Below are positions 29,101-37,843 of a stretch of DNA of 64,000 bases, piece after piece (within the stretch, counting starts at the first letter, position 1; the number at the start of each line of letters is the position of its first letter). Below the pieces are notes generated by a model that ran no database searches, was not told the DNA's origin, and saw only the letters and a list, made by a program, of their open reading frames with translations. Origin of the DNA: Mojavia pulchra JT2-VF2. GTDB lineage: Bacteria; Cyanobacteriota; Cyanobacteriia; Cyanobacteriales; Nostocaceae. The stretch lies in the NCBI GenBank assembly GCA_019359325.1, contig JAHHHN010000001.1, positions 434,001-498,000 on the forward strand, given 5' to 3'. Both the position numbers and the translations under genes were made by a program.

Positions 29101-29259
29101 CTAGGTTTTATCCAAGTTTCCTTACTCAAGCGCCTACGACAGTCACGGAATACTGCCACATCTGGGGTAATCCACTCTCGTTACAGTAAAGGCGAATTAT
29201 TGCGAGGGGCATTGTTAACCATTAATGGCATTGCCGCAGGTATGAGAAATACAGGTTGA
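26185..29259 (+). CDS. ppc: Phosphoenolpyruvate carboxylase
   Basis: PEP carboxylase makes oxaloacetate from PEP and bicarbonate, the main anaplerotic step feeding the 2-oxoglutarate used for nitrogen assimilation. The ATG at 26185 ([16 protein letters not shown]) gives about 1024 residues and is preferred over the TTG at 26134. Signatures are intact: [13 protein letters not shown] with the catalytic His, [14 protein letters not shown] with the catalytic Lys/Arg region, and [14 protein letters not shown]. Between LLAGGY and [12 protein letters not shown] there is an insertion of about 25 residues rich in Ser, Thr and Pro, which looks like translated intergenic repeat. The C-terminus AAGMRNTG is the family's normal end. 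Confidence 0.95.
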   Translation: MSSLLYSLSHAANIYPASELFLRRRLQIVEELWETVLRQECGQKMVDLLRQLRDLCSPEGQTTNDQASSAVKLIEQLNINEAIRAARAFALYFQLINIIEQEYEQRQQLTRYSDAEIEAEESENLPNVTYSSNQSENDVPVAKALGADLLAKTWAAKQKEKQKGTFAALFPYLFKLNVPPQQIQRLIAQLDVRLVFTAHPTEIVRHTIRDKQRQVVNLLQQLDTVENRTASTIGGYPWEATELREQLLEEIRLWWRTDELHQFKPTVLDEVDYALHYFQEVLFDGIPQLYKRFKYALERTFPWLEPPQKNFCSFGSWVGSDRDGNPSVTPEITWQTACYQRKMVLERYIQSVKQLVELLSVSMHWSDVLPDLLESLELDQSHLSEVYDALALRYRQEPYRLKLSYVLKRLENTRDRNLALYKREMPKNEDKPMYRSGSDFLAELRMIQRNLTETGLSCRELDNLICQVEIFGFNLTQLDIRQESSRHSDALNEILEYLQVLPQSYNELSEAQRVAWLTGELQTRRPLIPAELPFSEKTNDVIETFRIVRSLQQEFGIHICQTYIISMCREVSDVLEVLLLAKEARLFDPAIAVGTIQVVPLFETVEDLLRSRSVMQQLFELPLYRALLAGGYAADTGKQSTASSHLPVSPATCPLTLNLQEVMLGYSDSNKDSGFLSSNWEIHKAQKSLQKIAEQYGVNMRIFHGRGGSVGRGGGPAYEAILAQPGHSINGRIKITEQGEVLASKYSLLDLALYNLETITTAVIQASLLRTGFDDIEPWNEIMEELAARSRTHYRSLIYEQPDFIDFFHQVTPIEEISQLQISSRPARRPSGKKDLSSLRAIPWVFSWTQTRFLLPSWYGVGTALQEFLNEEPEEHLKLLQYFYIKWPFFKMVISKAEMTLAKVDMQMARHYVQELSNPEDKPRFEKVFEQIASEFYLTRDLVLKITGHNRLLDGDPVLQRSVQLRNGTIVPLGFIQVSLLKRLRQSRNTATSGVIHSRYSKGELLRGALLTINGIAAGMRNTG

Positions 29260-29337
29260 AAACACACTAATCAGTGTCTAGTTATCAGTAAGCAGTGTTT
29301 GAATGTTAACTGACAACTGATAACTGACTAATAACTA

Positions 29338-29592
29338 ATGGCTAACAAGCGAATTTTAATTTGTACTTTGGTGGCATTATCATCAGGATTTTTTGGACTT
29401 TACTTCGGTGGACAAATCACATTCATATTTCATAGCCAAAAGTGTCAAAACCAGCCTTGGGGCTTAAAGGAGATGTGTAACACTTGGGTAGCACCAGGAG
29501 CAATGTGGCAAGGTAGCACAACAGGATTATGGATAGGCACAGTCTTGGGAGCATTTGCCGCTGGTTTGGCAACTCGCCAAGCTTGTAATTAA
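29338..29592 (+). CDS. Small two-helix membrane protein, hypothetical
   Basis: This 84-residue protein has two hydrophobic segments (ILICTLVALSSGFFGLYFGG and WIGTVLGAFAAGLATR) that flank a loop with two cysteines (SQKCQNQPW and EMCNTW). The cysteine loop could be disulfide-bonded in the periplasm or lumen. I do not recognise the family. It follows ppc on the same strand, 78 bases later, after a stretch of short direct repeats. Confidence 0.6.
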   Translation: MANKRILICTLVALSSGFFGLYFGGQITFIFHSQKCQNQPWGLKEMCNTWVAPGAMWQGSTTGLWIGTVLGAFAAGLATRQACN

Positions 29593-29644
29593 GCTGGGGA
29601 CTGGAGGCTGGGAAGCAGAGGGACAGGGAGCAGGGGAGGTAGCA

Positions 29645-29669
29645 ACTCAGCACTCAGCACTCAGCACTC
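29645..29669. repeat. Heptanucleotide tandem repeat (ACTCAGC)
   Basis: About 3.6 perfect copies of ACTCAGC, a typical short tandem repeat of heterocystous cyanobacteria. The array overlaps the 3' end of the gene at 29661-30047 and supplies its stop codon. Confidence 0.85.
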
Positions 29670-30047
29670 TTTCAAATCAGTGGGTGTTTGCAAATGGCTC
29701 AAGGTTTTCCAGGAGTGAGTGCTGCTATCGAAACAGCGCCAAGTTCCTCCTTTGGCTTCTTTGTAGCAAAAAAGAGTGCGATCATGACCGTCTAAATAGT
29801 CAGTTAAATAATATACAATCCCTCGAAACGGATAAGTTTTGCGGCTGAGACGCTTGGCCACTGCTTGATTTGGGCATTCAACGACGAAAACTGTTTTTCC
29901 ATCTAGGTGAGCCAAAGAGAAGATACACATCCGCAAAATGGCTCTGAGCCAACTTTCAGAGTTGTCAAAATAGTCGTCTATGATTTTGTTAGTCAGAGCT
30001 TGTTCGAGGGTACGATCCTGATCGTAAGGAGTTTGAGCATCAGACAT
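29661..30047 (-). CDS. Conserved cyanobacterial hypothetical protein
   Basis: This 128-residue soluble protein begins with ATG at 30047. It has an acidic N-terminal helix (TLEQALTNKIIDDYFDN), then LRMCIFSLAHLDGKTVFVVECPN and GIVYYLTDYLDGHDRTLFCYK, with a conserved look. No catalytic motif is recognised. Its last codons and its stop lie in the ACTCAGC repeat array, so the true C-terminus may once have been different. It is divergent from the small gene at 30249. Confidence 0.72.
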   Translation of the reverse strand: MSDAQTPYDQDRTLEQALTNKIIDDYFDNSESWLRAILRMCIFSLAHLDGKTVFVVECPNQAVAKRLSRKTYPFRGIVYYLTDYLDGHDRTLFCYKEAKGGTWRCFDSSTHSWKTLSHLQTPTDLKEC

Positions 30048-30248
30048 AGCATCACCTATTGCTACACCGTTGGTTTGAGATTAAACCAAAATCTTCAAAA
30101 CTGACAACAGTATAGTCACTTTCAATGCCAAACCATTGAAATCATTTTATGGGAGCAAAAAAAGCTAGCGCAGCACCGAGTTCCGTAATTGGTTTTTAGT
30201 GTGAGCAAGGCTGGTAAAATCTACCTATAGCCTTCTGAGCGAATTGTC

Positions 30249-30554
30249 ATGCCTGCTGAAACTAATCCAGTAAATCAAACAACTACAGGTGCTGATGCTA
30301 TTGATGAAGCGATCGCACAAGGAATTGATTTTGACGGTTCTCCTATTCCAGTTGCCAAACTCGAACTGTATAACAAAGTGATGGCGCTGGAGGCAAATAG
30401 ACAACGTAGTGGTGTATCTAACACCATGCGATCGCGCATCGTGCGTATTGGGGCCAAACATATTCCCCAAGCAGAACTTGATACATTGCTTGTAGAAGCT
30501 GGCTTTGCACCCTTAAAAGAAAAAGAAATTGCTTTTTTTTACAGCGGCAAGTAA
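30249..30554 (+). CDS. Small conserved cyanobacterial protein (DUF4090-like)
   Basis: This 101-residue protein has the core AIDEAIAQGIDFDGSPIP and RQRSGVSNTMRSRIVRIGAKH, then APLKEKEIAFFYSGK at the end. I associate this pattern with DUF4090, a cyanobacteria-specific family of unknown function. The first 15 residues are variable-looking. It is compact, charged and soluble, and stands alone with a clear ATG start. Confidence 0.75.
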   Translation: MPAETNPVNQTTTGADAIDEAIAQGIDFDGSPIPVAKLELYNKVMALEANRQRSGVSNTMRSRIVRIGAKHIPQAELDTLLVEAGFAPLKEKEIAFFYSGK

Positions 30555-30650
30555 TTAATAATTAGAGATTTTTAAACTCCACCTGCAACTCTACCTCAGC
30601 CACGGGAAGAGATGCAGGTGATATTTTTTGAAACTACATACGCTCAAAAA

Positions 30651-32090
30651 TTACAGCGTTCTGACACTCAACACTTGCGGTGGTGTTGAATCTGGTGGAT
30701 AGATTAAATCTACCTGCACCATTCGCTGAGTTGAAGGTGGCAGCACAACCTTTAGTAACGGTTCTAAAACCTGGCCTGTTCTGTGCCATAAATGCACGTA
30801 GCGCGTCTTTTGTTGTCCTTGGTCATCGATATAACGTAGCCGCACACTACCACGGAAAAAGGGAAAATCTAGGGATGGTTTGCGTAAGCGTAGACCACCT
30901 TGAGATAATTTATCTTCCTTTAAAGGTGTTTCTAAAGTAACGGTAACTGTTTGGGTTTGATTAGTTGTATTGCTTAATGGCAAGCTGAGATTATATTCCA
31001 CTCCATAATTGCCGTGGGCTTCGTATGCGGTATCTGGATAACGTACCAGCATCTTTGCTGTTTGGATTTGTTCAGTACCCAATCGACCACCTCGTAGAGT
31101 GTCTAAAGCATAAGAAATTACTTTGCCACGCTGAGGAATTGTAAGAGTTTGGGCTTTGGAATCTACCAGTTTGGCTTGCCACTGGGAACCTTGGGACACA
31201 CCAGCTACACGCCCATAAATCAGTTGTCCACTAGTAGCATCTGGAGGAGTAGGGGTTTTATCCCGTGGCCCTGCAAAGGTTCCGGTATTTAATAGAGTTT
31301 GCCATTCTCTGAGAGTGGGTGCGCGTTCACTACCATCAGAATTTTTCCTAGCGAACATTGCCAAGCTAGCTGTATAAACTTTGCCACTACTACGCAGCCT
31401 CATAAAGCTAGAGCGTCCATTCACAGGCTTTTCCAGATTTTTTACGGGAATTGGATGATTTAGTAACAATCGGCTTTGTCCAGGTGGAATTACCAGCTTT
31501 GCCGGGAAATCTGCTTGCCTAATACCTCGCAATACATCACTAACGGCGCGATCGCCTGGCCCTGAGAAAGCTTTACCATCATTATTTTCTACGTAGGAAG
31601 GTAAAGTGGTAAAGGGCGCATCCTGCATCAAACAACTCGCCGCTTGTAAAATATTCACCGACACGGTTTTTTTACCTGGGTTATGCAAAATTACGCCTAA
31701 GTACAGCGTCTGTAAATCCTTGGGTGTGTGGATATAGTGATGAGCAAATAAGTCAAAGCGTCCCTGAAAAGGAAAATTAAGGTGTGCTGCTGGAGTTTTT
31801 TTACCAGTAGGGGAAAAGGTTGACAGTAAAATGCCCTCAGTTTTTACCCATTCTGGGCTATTGCTGTTAAAGACAGGTATTGTATCCAACTTCCCAGGTA
31901 AAGCACGTACTTCTCCTGGTTGCACAATTTCTTGAGGTGCTGGTTTGAGCGAAGTTTGGGCAACTGCTGAACCGTCACTAGGACGATTTAATTTAAAACC
32001 TGTGCATCCAAAACTTTGGGCGATCGCAAGTCCTGATAACAGTATGAATATAGTTGCAGATAGTTTGTTTTGTAGCTGATTAGCAGGCAT
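30651..32090 (-). CDS. DUF3370-family exported protein
   Basis: This 479-residue protein has an N-terminal signal (AAs 8-30, ending near SFGCTGFKL, a possible lipoprotein cysteine). The long beta-rich body matches DUF3370, a cyanobacterial family of unknown function: EIVQPGEVRALPG, FQGRFDLFAHHYIHTPKD, LYLGVILHNPG and SYVENNDGKAFSGPGDRA. The C-terminal part (RYVHLWHRTGQVLEPLL) is also conserved-looking. It probably acts in the periplasm or cell envelope. No operon partner is visible. Confidence 0.82.
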   Translation of the reverse strand: MPANQLQNKLSATIFILLSGLAIAQSFGCTGFKLNRPSDGSAVAQTSLKPAPQEIVQPGEVRALPGKLDTIPVFNSNSPEWVKTEGILLSTFSPTGKKTPAAHLNFPFQGRFDLFAHHYIHTPKDLQTLYLGVILHNPGKKTVSVNILQAASCLMQDAPFTTLPSYVENNDGKAFSGPGDRAVSDVLRGIRQADFPAKLVIPPGQSRLLLNHPIPVKNLEKPVNGRSSFMRLRSSGKVYTASLAMFARKNSDGSERAPTLREWQTLLNTGTFAGPRDKTPTPPDATSGQLIYGRVAGVSQGSQWQAKLVDSKAQTLTIPQRGKVISYALDTLRGGRLGTEQIQTAKMLVRYPDTAYEAHGNYGVEYNLSLPLSNTTNQTQTVTVTLETPLKEDKLSQGGLRLRKPSLDFPFFRGSVRLRYIDDQGQQKTRYVHLWHRTGQVLEPLLKVVLPPSTQRMVQVDLIYPPDSTPPQVLSVRTL

Positions 32091-32261
32091 AAATATTACT
32101 TTTCAAGGAAGCTTTAGTGTCAAAAATGACCCATTTTAACTACAAGTTCCTTGAGACTGATTTCTGAGAAGCACTCAACACTTACGTAACAAAATTGTTA
32201 TGAATTATTAGAAAAATTTAACATACAGCAGTCCTAAATCATTCGTAAAATTTTCTTCTGC

Positions 32262-32296
32262 CACTCTCTGCGCTCTTTGCGTCCTCTGCGGTTCGC
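32262..32296. repeat. Dispersed CTCTGCG-type repeat
   Basis: CTCTCTGCGCTCTTTGCG followed by TCCTCTGCG is one copy of a repeat word that recurs at 46057-46087, 50546-50560 and in short form near 12881. Such CTCTGCG/CTTTGCG clusters are common between Nostoc-type genes. A 10-base inverted repeat (32300-32309 with 32331-32340) follows it, just below the NUDIX gene. Confidence 0.6.
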
Positions 32297-32350
32297 TAAC
32301 AAGAGAAAAATAACCTGTTTTGTTAAATAATTTTCTCTTGCACACACAGC

Positions 32351-32782
32351 TTATAAATAATCAAAAAATATTTCTGGCACTAACCTTAATTCGCTAGATT
32401 TAAACCGATAAATATCTATCCAAAGCGCTCTATGCTTATGATTTGCTGACTCTGAAAAAATTAAGCTTTCTAATTGATAAAATTTAGGGTCTGCAAAATC
32501 GCATTGATACAGTTGAATTACTTCATGCCCTTGTCTCCCATTGAACATAAACAGGTTTTCTATACAACCCAAATAGCGAATATTTGTTAATTCTGCCTGA
32601 ATTTCTTCTTGAAATTCTCGTTCTAAAGCTGCGCGACTAGTTTCACCAAATTCAACACCACCACCTAAAGCACGATAAAATGTTGACTGTTTTGTGGGGT
32701 CGTAACCTTCAGAAACAAAAATGCGATCGCCATCACGAATTAGTCCCAAGACTAACATCCGAATTTCGCCTGGTTTGTTCAT
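32351..32782 (-). CDS. NUDIX hydrolase
   Basis: This 143-residue protein has a complete Nudix box (GGGVEFGETSRAALEREFQEEI), the Mg-binding motif for hydrolysis of nucleoside-diphosphate-linked compounds. The rest, including FVSEGYDPTKQSTFYRALG before it, fits a housekeeping Nudix protein of the ADP-ribose/NTP type. The substrate is unknown. The next gene upstream on the same strand ends 17 bases before its start, so the two are probably cotranscribed. Confidence 0.9.
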   Translation of the reverse strand: MNKPGEIRMLVLGLIRDGDRIFVSEGYDPTKQSTFYRALGGGVEFGETSRAALEREFQEEIQAELTNIRYLGCIENLFMFNGRQGHEVIQLYQCDFADPKFYQLESLIFSESANHKHRALWIDIYRFKSSELRLVPEIFFDYL

Positions 32783-32799
32783 TGGTTTAACTTAAATAA

Positions 32800-33252
32800 T
32801 TAATTATCGTACATGGAGTAAGAACGGCTGTCGCTATCCTCAACGGGCCAGTCTGCATTTTCACCGCCAATGTACAATTCTTCAACAGTGACATATTCCT
32901 CGCTCAGTTGTTTGAGAGCATTAATTAAAATATCCAAAGCGATCGCATCACTGGTTCCTAAATCAAACCAACAACGTGCCCACTGCCCCTCATACTCAAT
33001 CTCACCCATGTTATGCATCAGCGCTAGTAAGCTTTTGTCATATCCTTGGGAGTCGTAATTCATATAGCTGATATCCAACCCTGTTTCCTGCACCTGGAGA
33101 TTTTCTGCATTAAATGCACCCAATTTGCCCAGATAAAACCAGGAATTAAAAACCTCTTCTACATACTGCTTTTCACGACCAGAAGGAATGGTGCTAAATT
33201 TTAGCCAAATCCATACATCAAAAGGATTAAACTCACGAAACTGGATGTGCAT
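32800..33252 (-). CDS. DUF3531-family protein
   Basis: The ATG at 33252 gives 150 residues (a TTG three codons earlier is less likely). The opening MHIQFREFNPFDVWIWLKF and the middle EYEGQWARCWFDLGTSDAIALD match DUF3531, a family shared by cyanobacteria and plastids with no known function. The C-terminal tail is acidic. It sits directly upstream of the NUDIX gene in a likely two-gene unit. Confidence 0.78.
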   Translation of the reverse strand: MHIQFREFNPFDVWIWLKFSTIPSGREKQYVEEVFNSWFYLGKLGAFNAENLQVQETGLDISYMNYDSQGYDKSLLALMHNMGEIEYEGQWARCWFDLGTSDAIALDILINALKQLSEEYVTVEELYIGGENADWPVEDSDSRSYSMYDN

Positions 33253-33313
33253 TGCTGTCAAATATGTGAATTACTATTTTCTCAAAACAAGCATATCAGG
33301 GTGAGGCATGAGA

Positions 33314-33343
33314 TAGAAATAAGCGCTTGAGCGCTTATTTCTA
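33314..33343. terminator. Strong palindromic hairpin after the TPR gene
   Basis: TAGAAATAAGCGCT and its complement pair over 14 bases around TG, immediately downstream of the TPR gene (stop at 33349) and upstream of the DUF3531 gene start. It has U-rich flanks on both strands and is a likely terminator for the minus-strand TPR gene. Confidence 0.7.
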
Positions 33344-33348
33344 TTTAA

Positions 33349-34284
33349 TTATCGGACTGCGTTACTCAAACGACTGTTAGCGTTGCTGCGTTCAGACTCA
33401 ATCTGTCTTACCAAATCCGCTGGTAGTTGGGATCTTTTAGCCAAAGCTGTGTCAAAGTTAGCGATCGCTTCCTGAATCAGTTGTCGGCTGTTTTCTCTTC
33501 TACCTTGTGCGTGAAGAATTTGAGCTTTGAGATAATACAACTCTGGGTTATCCGATGCTGATTTTAAAGCACGGTTGGCATAATCAAGTGCCTGGGAGTA
33601 ATTTTTTAAGTCTCGATAGGCAAGGGCAATACCCCGATCCACTAGATATTGAGGCGCAGCATTTTTTTCCAACCGTTGAATTGCCTCATCTGGATTAGCA
33701 AAAGGTAAATTCACGGCCAGTAACAAATCCATATAGCCCTTAATTAAGTTAAGTTCAGGATCGTTGGCAGAAATCGCTTCTGCTTTGTCTAAATGTTGAT
33801 AAACTTGCCGTAGTCGACTTAAGGCTTTTGGCGCACCGCCTGCACCCTCACGGCTAATAATTGCACCACCCTCTAAGAAATTTCCTACTGCTACATATAA
33901 ATTGCCGCGCAATGGATCGCTAGAAATCAGCTTTTGTCCGGTTTCTAAGGTTCTCTTGCTGTATGTGTCTAGTGTAGAGAAATCCTTATTAACATATGCT
34001 AAGGATGCCCTCATTGCATAAGCTAGAGGTTCATTTGGCTCACTGGATAGCGCTTCTTGTAAGTAGCTTTCTGCCACTCGATAGTTACCTTGTTGGAAAA
34101 CTGCTTTAAAAGCTGCTTCTGTTTTGTCACCAATTTCACGAGGTTTGGTAGTACGAAACGGATCTCCAGCTAGAGAAGGAAGAATTGATAGATGAAATGC
34201 GATCGCGGTTGCAAAAGTCGCCTGAGCAAAACGACTCACTCTAGCAAACACAATTGGTTGAGGAGCAGAAAACCATTTAGTCAT
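33349..34284 (-). CDS. Exported TPR-repeat protein (Sll0314/Alr1548-like)
   Basis: This 311-residue protein has an N-terminal signal sequence (ATFATAIAFHLSILPSLAG, cleavage near residue 40). Tetratricopeptide repeats follow: one set at about 55-115 (AESYLQEALSSEPNEPLAYAM) and another at about 215-280 (ALDYANRALKSASDNPELYYL). The central block NFLEGGAIISREGAGGAPKAL separates them. It resembles the conserved cyanobacterial exported TPR family typified by Sll0314 and Alr1548. Its partners are unknown. Confidence 0.75.
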   Translation of the reverse strand: MTKWFSAPQPIVFARVSRFAQATFATAIAFHLSILPSLAGDPFRTTKPREIGDKTEAAFKAVFQQGNYRVAESYLQEALSSEPNEPLAYAMRASLAYVNKDFSTLDTYSKRTLETGQKLISSDPLRGNLYVAVGNFLEGGAIISREGAGGAPKALSRLRQVYQHLDKAEAISANDPELNLIKGYMDLLLAVNLPFANPDEAIQRLEKNAAPQYLVDRGIALAYRDLKNYSQALDYANRALKSASDNPELYYLKAQILHAQGRRENSRQLIQEAIANFDTALAKRSQLPADLVRQIESERSNANSRLSNAVR

Positions 34285-34728
34285 TGTAACCCTCAGAATA
34301 ATTGCGGTTGTAATAGTTGTTTGTGTTACTTAGAATGCAAAAAATGTTTAATCTTAACGTGCGCCTGTTTCAGCAAGCATGATTTATAAGATCGACTTCC
34401 GTAATTATTCTAGGTTCCCATGCTGGTTGTAGCCATGGCTCATACGATAGGCTTTTGGATTAAAAGCTTTCACCACAAAGCTGCTCTGGTATAACAGCGA
34501 AGTCTGCCACAATAGAAAGAAGTACCTGAAGTGGGGCTTTTGTAGTTAGTGTCGGATATTTGCCAAGAAAAATTCGTCACTTTCAGAAAGGATAGATGAT
34601 TATTGCTGTTAGATTAAGGTTTTAAGGCAGGTTATGCGCTATGTAAAATTTTTAGAGTTTTCCAGTTGCTCTTAGTGTAGTTCAGCGTAGTGATCAGTTA
34701 TTCGCCAACTTTTTGGTAATCTTTACAA
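34285..34728. other. Intergenic region between divergent genes
   Basis: About 440 bases separate the TPR gene and the ECF-like ATPase gene. Promoters for both must lie here. I see no GTA-N8-TAC site, strong hairpin or ORF. Confidence 0.5.
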
Positions 34729-35403
34729 ATGCTCTATCTCAGAAATCTGATTTATCACCCCACAGCCTGCCCAACAGCGATTCTTAAAACAATCAACCTG
34801 GAATTAGCACCTCAACAGCTGGGTTTGATTATTGGCCCAAGTGGTTCTGGTAAAAGTACCTTATTAGAAATTTTGTCTGGACTAGCCGAACCTACATCAG
34901 GCGCAGTTTTTTGGCGTGAACAAGAACTTATATCTGAACAGCTGCAACAATTAGCTGGGCTGGTGTTTCAGTTTCCTGAACGGCATTTTTGCGGCGGTAC
35001 AATTTTAGAAGAATTGCGTTTAGGGCATCCAGAACTAGGGATAGAGCGAGTAAGACAGGCACTAGGTGAAGTAGGATTAGATCATTTATCGCTGTCAGCT
35101 GCACCCTATGCTTTAAGTGGTGGTCAACAACGGCGTTTAGCTTTGGCAGTACAGTTAATTCGCCAACCAAATTTATTATTGCTGGACGAACCAACAGCAG
35201 GTTTAGACTGGTCGATGCGTCGTCAGTTGATCAGTTTATTGGCGAAGTTGAAACAAGATTGGACACTGTTAGTAGTTACACACGATGCTGGGGATATGTT
35301 GGCGATCGCAGATAGTTGCTGGACGCTCAACCATGGTGAACTAGAATCAGTTGACCCAACAACACTGGAAGCCACAATTAAAGAACCCCTACCTGCGGCG
35401 TGA
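34729..35403 (+). CDS. ECF/EcfA-like ABC transporter ATPase
   Basis: This 224-residue ATPase has Walker A GPSGSGKST (about residues 37-45), the Q-loop segment AGLVFQFPERHFCGGTI, signature ALSGGQQRRLALAVQL, Walker B LLLLDEPTAGLD and switch His in VVTHDAGD. The FQFPE/FCGGTI Q-loop is typical of energy-coupling-factor ATPases (cobalt, biotin or similar vitamin uptake). No T- or S-component is adjacent, so it would have to use partners encoded elsewhere. The start codon agrees with the conserved first strand. Confidence 0.85.
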   Translation: MLYLRNLIYHPTACPTAILKTINLELAPQQLGLIIGPSGSGKSTLLEILSGLAEPTSGAVFWREQELISEQLQQLAGLVFQFPERHFCGGTILEELRLGHPELGIERVRQALGEVGLDHLSLSAAPYALSGGQQRRLALAVQLIRQPNLLLLDEPTAGLDWSMRRQLISLLAKLKQDWTLLVVTHDAGDMLAIADSCWTLNHGELESVDPTTLEATIKEPLPAA

Positions 35404-35515
35404 GATCACGGAGTTGGGGATGCGGGGAAACTCCTTGTGTCCTCAGCATAGTTACCTTATTTTCAAGCTAGAACTCCATGGGCGATCGCCCACAATAAAG
35501 GCATGAATTTTCATG

Positions 35516-35550
35516 CCCAATGTCCAATGCCCAATGTTTAATGCCCAATG
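35516..35550. repeat. Five-unit heptanucleotide array (CCCAATG type)
   Basis: Five consecutive heptamers (CCCAATG, TCCAATG, CCCAATG, TTTAATG, CCCAATG) occupy exactly 35 bases. The last three bases are the ATG used as the rsmG start. No Shine-Dalgarno sequence is visible in the array. Confidence 0.85.
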
Positions 35551-36285
35551 ACTAACTTATTGCCTGAAATGGCAGAAATATGGCAGCAAACTCTCAATTG
35601 GCAACCAGCTGCTCAACAACAGTTGCAATTCCAGCAACTTTACGAGTTAATTTTAGAAGGTAACCGCCACCTCAATTTAACTCGCATCACCGACCCCCAA
35701 GAATTTTGGGAAAAACATCTGTGGGATTCTCTGCGGGGAATTGCGCCTCAGGGAAGATTTATCTCTTCTCTACAAGAAGGTGCATCTGTAATTGATATTG
35801 GTACTGGTGCGGGTTTTCCTGGCATTCCAGTAGCGATCGCTGTACCAAATTGCACAATTACTCTTTTAGATTCAACCCGAAAAAAAATTACTTTTTTGGA
35901 TAAAATATTAACCGAACTTTCCCTGAGCAATGCCAAAACTCTGATTGGTAGAGCTGAAGAAACAGGCCAGCAATGCCAGCATCGACAAAGTTACGATATT
36001 GCCTTAATCCGCGCTGTTGGGCCAGCCTCCGTCTGTGCGGAATATGCTTTACCATTGCTCAACCTGGGTGGTTTAGCCATAATTTACCGTGGTAATTGGA
36101 CAGAAGAAGAAACTACAACTTTACATAATGCAGTTGAACACTTAGGTGGCGTTGTAGAATCAATTGAACAATTTACTACTCCTTTAAGTACAAGTATCCG
36201 TCACTGCTTGTACTTACGTAAGATAGCAACCACGCCAGCTAATTTCCCCCGTGCTGTTGGAATACCTACTCAAAAGCCACTTTGA
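35548..36285 (+). CDS. rsmG: 16S rRNA (guanine527-N7)-methyltransferase
   Basis: RsmG (GidB) methylates N7 of G527 in 16S rRNA using S-adenosylmethionine. Length (245) is normal. The family blocks NLTRITDPQEFWEKHLWDSL, the SAM-binding loop VIDIGTGAGFPGIPVAIA, LLDSTRKKITFLD and IALIRAVGPASV are all present. The start codon is the final ATG of a heptamer array, which is unusual, although the peptide after it (TNLLPEMAEIWQQ) looks like the normal N-terminus. A second ATG at codon 8 is an alternative start. Confidence 0.94.
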   Translation: MTNLLPEMAEIWQQTLNWQPAAQQQLQFQQLYELILEGNRHLNLTRITDPQEFWEKHLWDSLRGIAPQGRFISSLQEGASVIDIGTGAGFPGIPVAIAVPNCTITLLDSTRKKITFLDKILTELSLSNAKTLIGRAEETGQQCQHRQSYDIALIRAVGPASVCAEYALPLLNLGGLAIIYRGNWTEEETTTLHNAVEHLGGVVESIEQFTTPLSTSIRHCLYLRKIATTPANFPRAVGIPTQKPL

Positions 36286-36728
36286 CCTCTGAGCTAGCTG
36301 TTCTTGCGTAGAATTAGGTTGCGAACGCAATTGGGCAAGATTAAATATACAGATGTAGACAAGTGTTCTAGATCAGGAAAAAGGAATTAGTTAATCTCAA
36401 GACAAAGGCTTGTGTGTTATTTAGTCTAGACGCGATTACCAAGCAATCGAGCGTACTCATTTTTGATAATCGAATAACATTCACAAGATGTACCTTCCAA
36501 ATCTCCCCTATTCAGGATGGTAATTTCTCCACGCCTGTAGCTAATCATTCCGCCTCGGCTGAGAGTGCCGAACCCGTTCGGCCTTCGTGTAGCGTGTCCG
36601 CGCTGGCAAGTATGTTATGCCGTTGTGAAATTAATACCTTGGGAAGAAGTCCATCTTGGCCCTAAAATTCTACACGGGGAAGCAATTAAGTGCGCCCGTA
36701 ATTTACTGTGTCATAAGAGGAGTTTTTT
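36286..36728. other. Intergenic region with GC-rich palindrome
   Basis: About 440 bases before ppa. GCCGAAC and GTTCGGC form a perfect hairpin at 36567-36582, and the sequence around it (about 36545-36600) looks like an interspersed Nostoc repeat. The ppa promoter and its leader should occupy the last 100 bases. No gene is supported. Confidence 0.55.
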
Positions 36729-37241
36729 GTGGACTTATCCCGTATACCTGCCCAACCAAAACCGGGTTTAATCAACGTTCTGATTGAAATTCCAGGCGGG
36801 AGTAAAAATAAATACGAATACGACAAAGACTTGCAAGCTTTTGCCCTAGATCGGGTACTTTATTCTTCGGTACAATATCCATATGACTACGGTTTTGTGC
36901 CCAATACTTTAGCCGATGATGGCGATCCTTTAGATGGTATGGTTATCGTCGATGAGCCAACCTTTCCAGGCTGTGTAATTGCTGCGCGACCGATTGGCTT
37001 GCTAGAGATGATTGATGGGGGCGATCGCGATGAAAAGATTCTTTGCGTTCCTGACAAAGATCCGCGCTACGCTCAAATAAAATCTCTGAAAGACCTACCA
37101 TCACACCGCTTGGATGAAATTGCTGAATTTTTCCGCACTTATAAAAATCTGGAAAAAAAAGTAACTGAAATTCTCGGTTGGCAGGATGTTGACCAAGTTA
37201 ATGCTTTGGTAGAAAAATCCATCAAAGCTGTTAAAGGATAA
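36729..37241 (+). CDS. ppa: Inorganic pyrophosphatase
   Basis: This 170-residue family I soluble pyrophosphatase hydrolyses pyrophosphate to two phosphates, driving biosynthetic reactions forward. The substrate and metal motifs are intact: [26 protein letters not shown], the [10 protein letters not shown] signature with its aspartates, and the [12 protein letters not shown] loop. The start is GTG at 36729 with AGGAG about eight bases upstream. The gene precedes panD by about 205 bases on the same strand. Confidence 0.95.
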   Translation: MDLSRIPAQPKPGLINVLIEIPGGSKNKYEYDKDLQAFALDRVLYSSVQYPYDYGFVPNTLADDGDPLDGMVIVDEPTFPGCVIAARPIGLLEMIDGGDRDEKILCVPDKDPRYAQIKSLKDLPSHRLDEIAEFFRTYKNLEKKVTEILGWQDVDQVNALVEKSIKAVKG

Positions 37242-37446
37242 TTGATCATGAGAGTAGGGAATTGAGCATCGGGTTAATTACTAATACTTGGTGTTCAATT
37301 CCCAATTCTCAGTTAGTAATTTAAAGTTGAATTATCTACTTTGGCACAAACTAGCTAAAATCCTAGTCACCAAAGTTGAAGAACCAGGAAATAATAATTT
37401 TTACTGGTTACGAAACACAAAAATTGCCACAGAATCCCTAAATGCA

Positions 37447-37830
37447 ATGCAGCGTACTCTCCTTTTGGCAAAAATTCACAACTGTACTCTCACAGGGGCA
37501 AACATCAACTATGTAGGTAGTATCAGCATAGATAAAGTTCTGTTGCAAAAGTCTGGCATCTTACCCTATGAACAGGTACAAGTAGTGAATAATGCTAATG
37601 GCGAGCGCTTCATTACTTATGCAATACCTGCTCCAGCCAATTCAGGAGTAATCGAGCTAAATGGAGCTGCGGCACGTCTAGGCATTATAGGTGATCGCTT
37701 GATTATAATGGCTTACGGGCAGTTCACTCCGGAAGAGTTGCAAAATTACTCGCCTACGGTCGTCATTGTAGACGAAAAAAACCGACTGTTGGAAGTGCGG
37801 CACTACGATGACCTGCTCAGTAAGGTCTAG
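37447..37830 (+). CDS. panD: Aspartate 1-decarboxylase proenzyme
   Basis: PanD makes beta-alanine from aspartate for pantothenate and CoA synthesis. The start ATG at 37447 gives 127 residues, the normal length. The longer upstream frame (to 37288) encodes no conserved sequence and begins in repeat-like DNA. The self-cleavage site is Gly24-Ser25 in NYVGSISID, the serine becoming the pyruvoyl group, and Lys9 (LLLAKIHNC) is the expected active-site lysine. The 3' end is 13 bases from the next gene. Confidence 0.93.
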   Translation: MQRTLLLAKIHNCTLTGANINYVGSISIDKVLLQKSGILPYEQVQVVNNANGERFITYAIPAPANSGVIELNGAAARLGIIGDRLIIMAYGQFTPEELQNYSPTVVIVDEKNRLLEVRHYDDLLSKV

Positions 37831-37843
37831 ACTTCAAAGAATA

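Noticed and set aside
35516-35550. Heptamer array as CRISPR
   Set aside because: Seven-base units without spacers are simple tandem repeats, as are those at 29645-29669. No cas genes are present.
37288-37446. Long N-terminal extension of panD
   Set aside because: The upstream part has no conserved sequence, and the normal PanD start [10 protein letters not shown] is at 37447.
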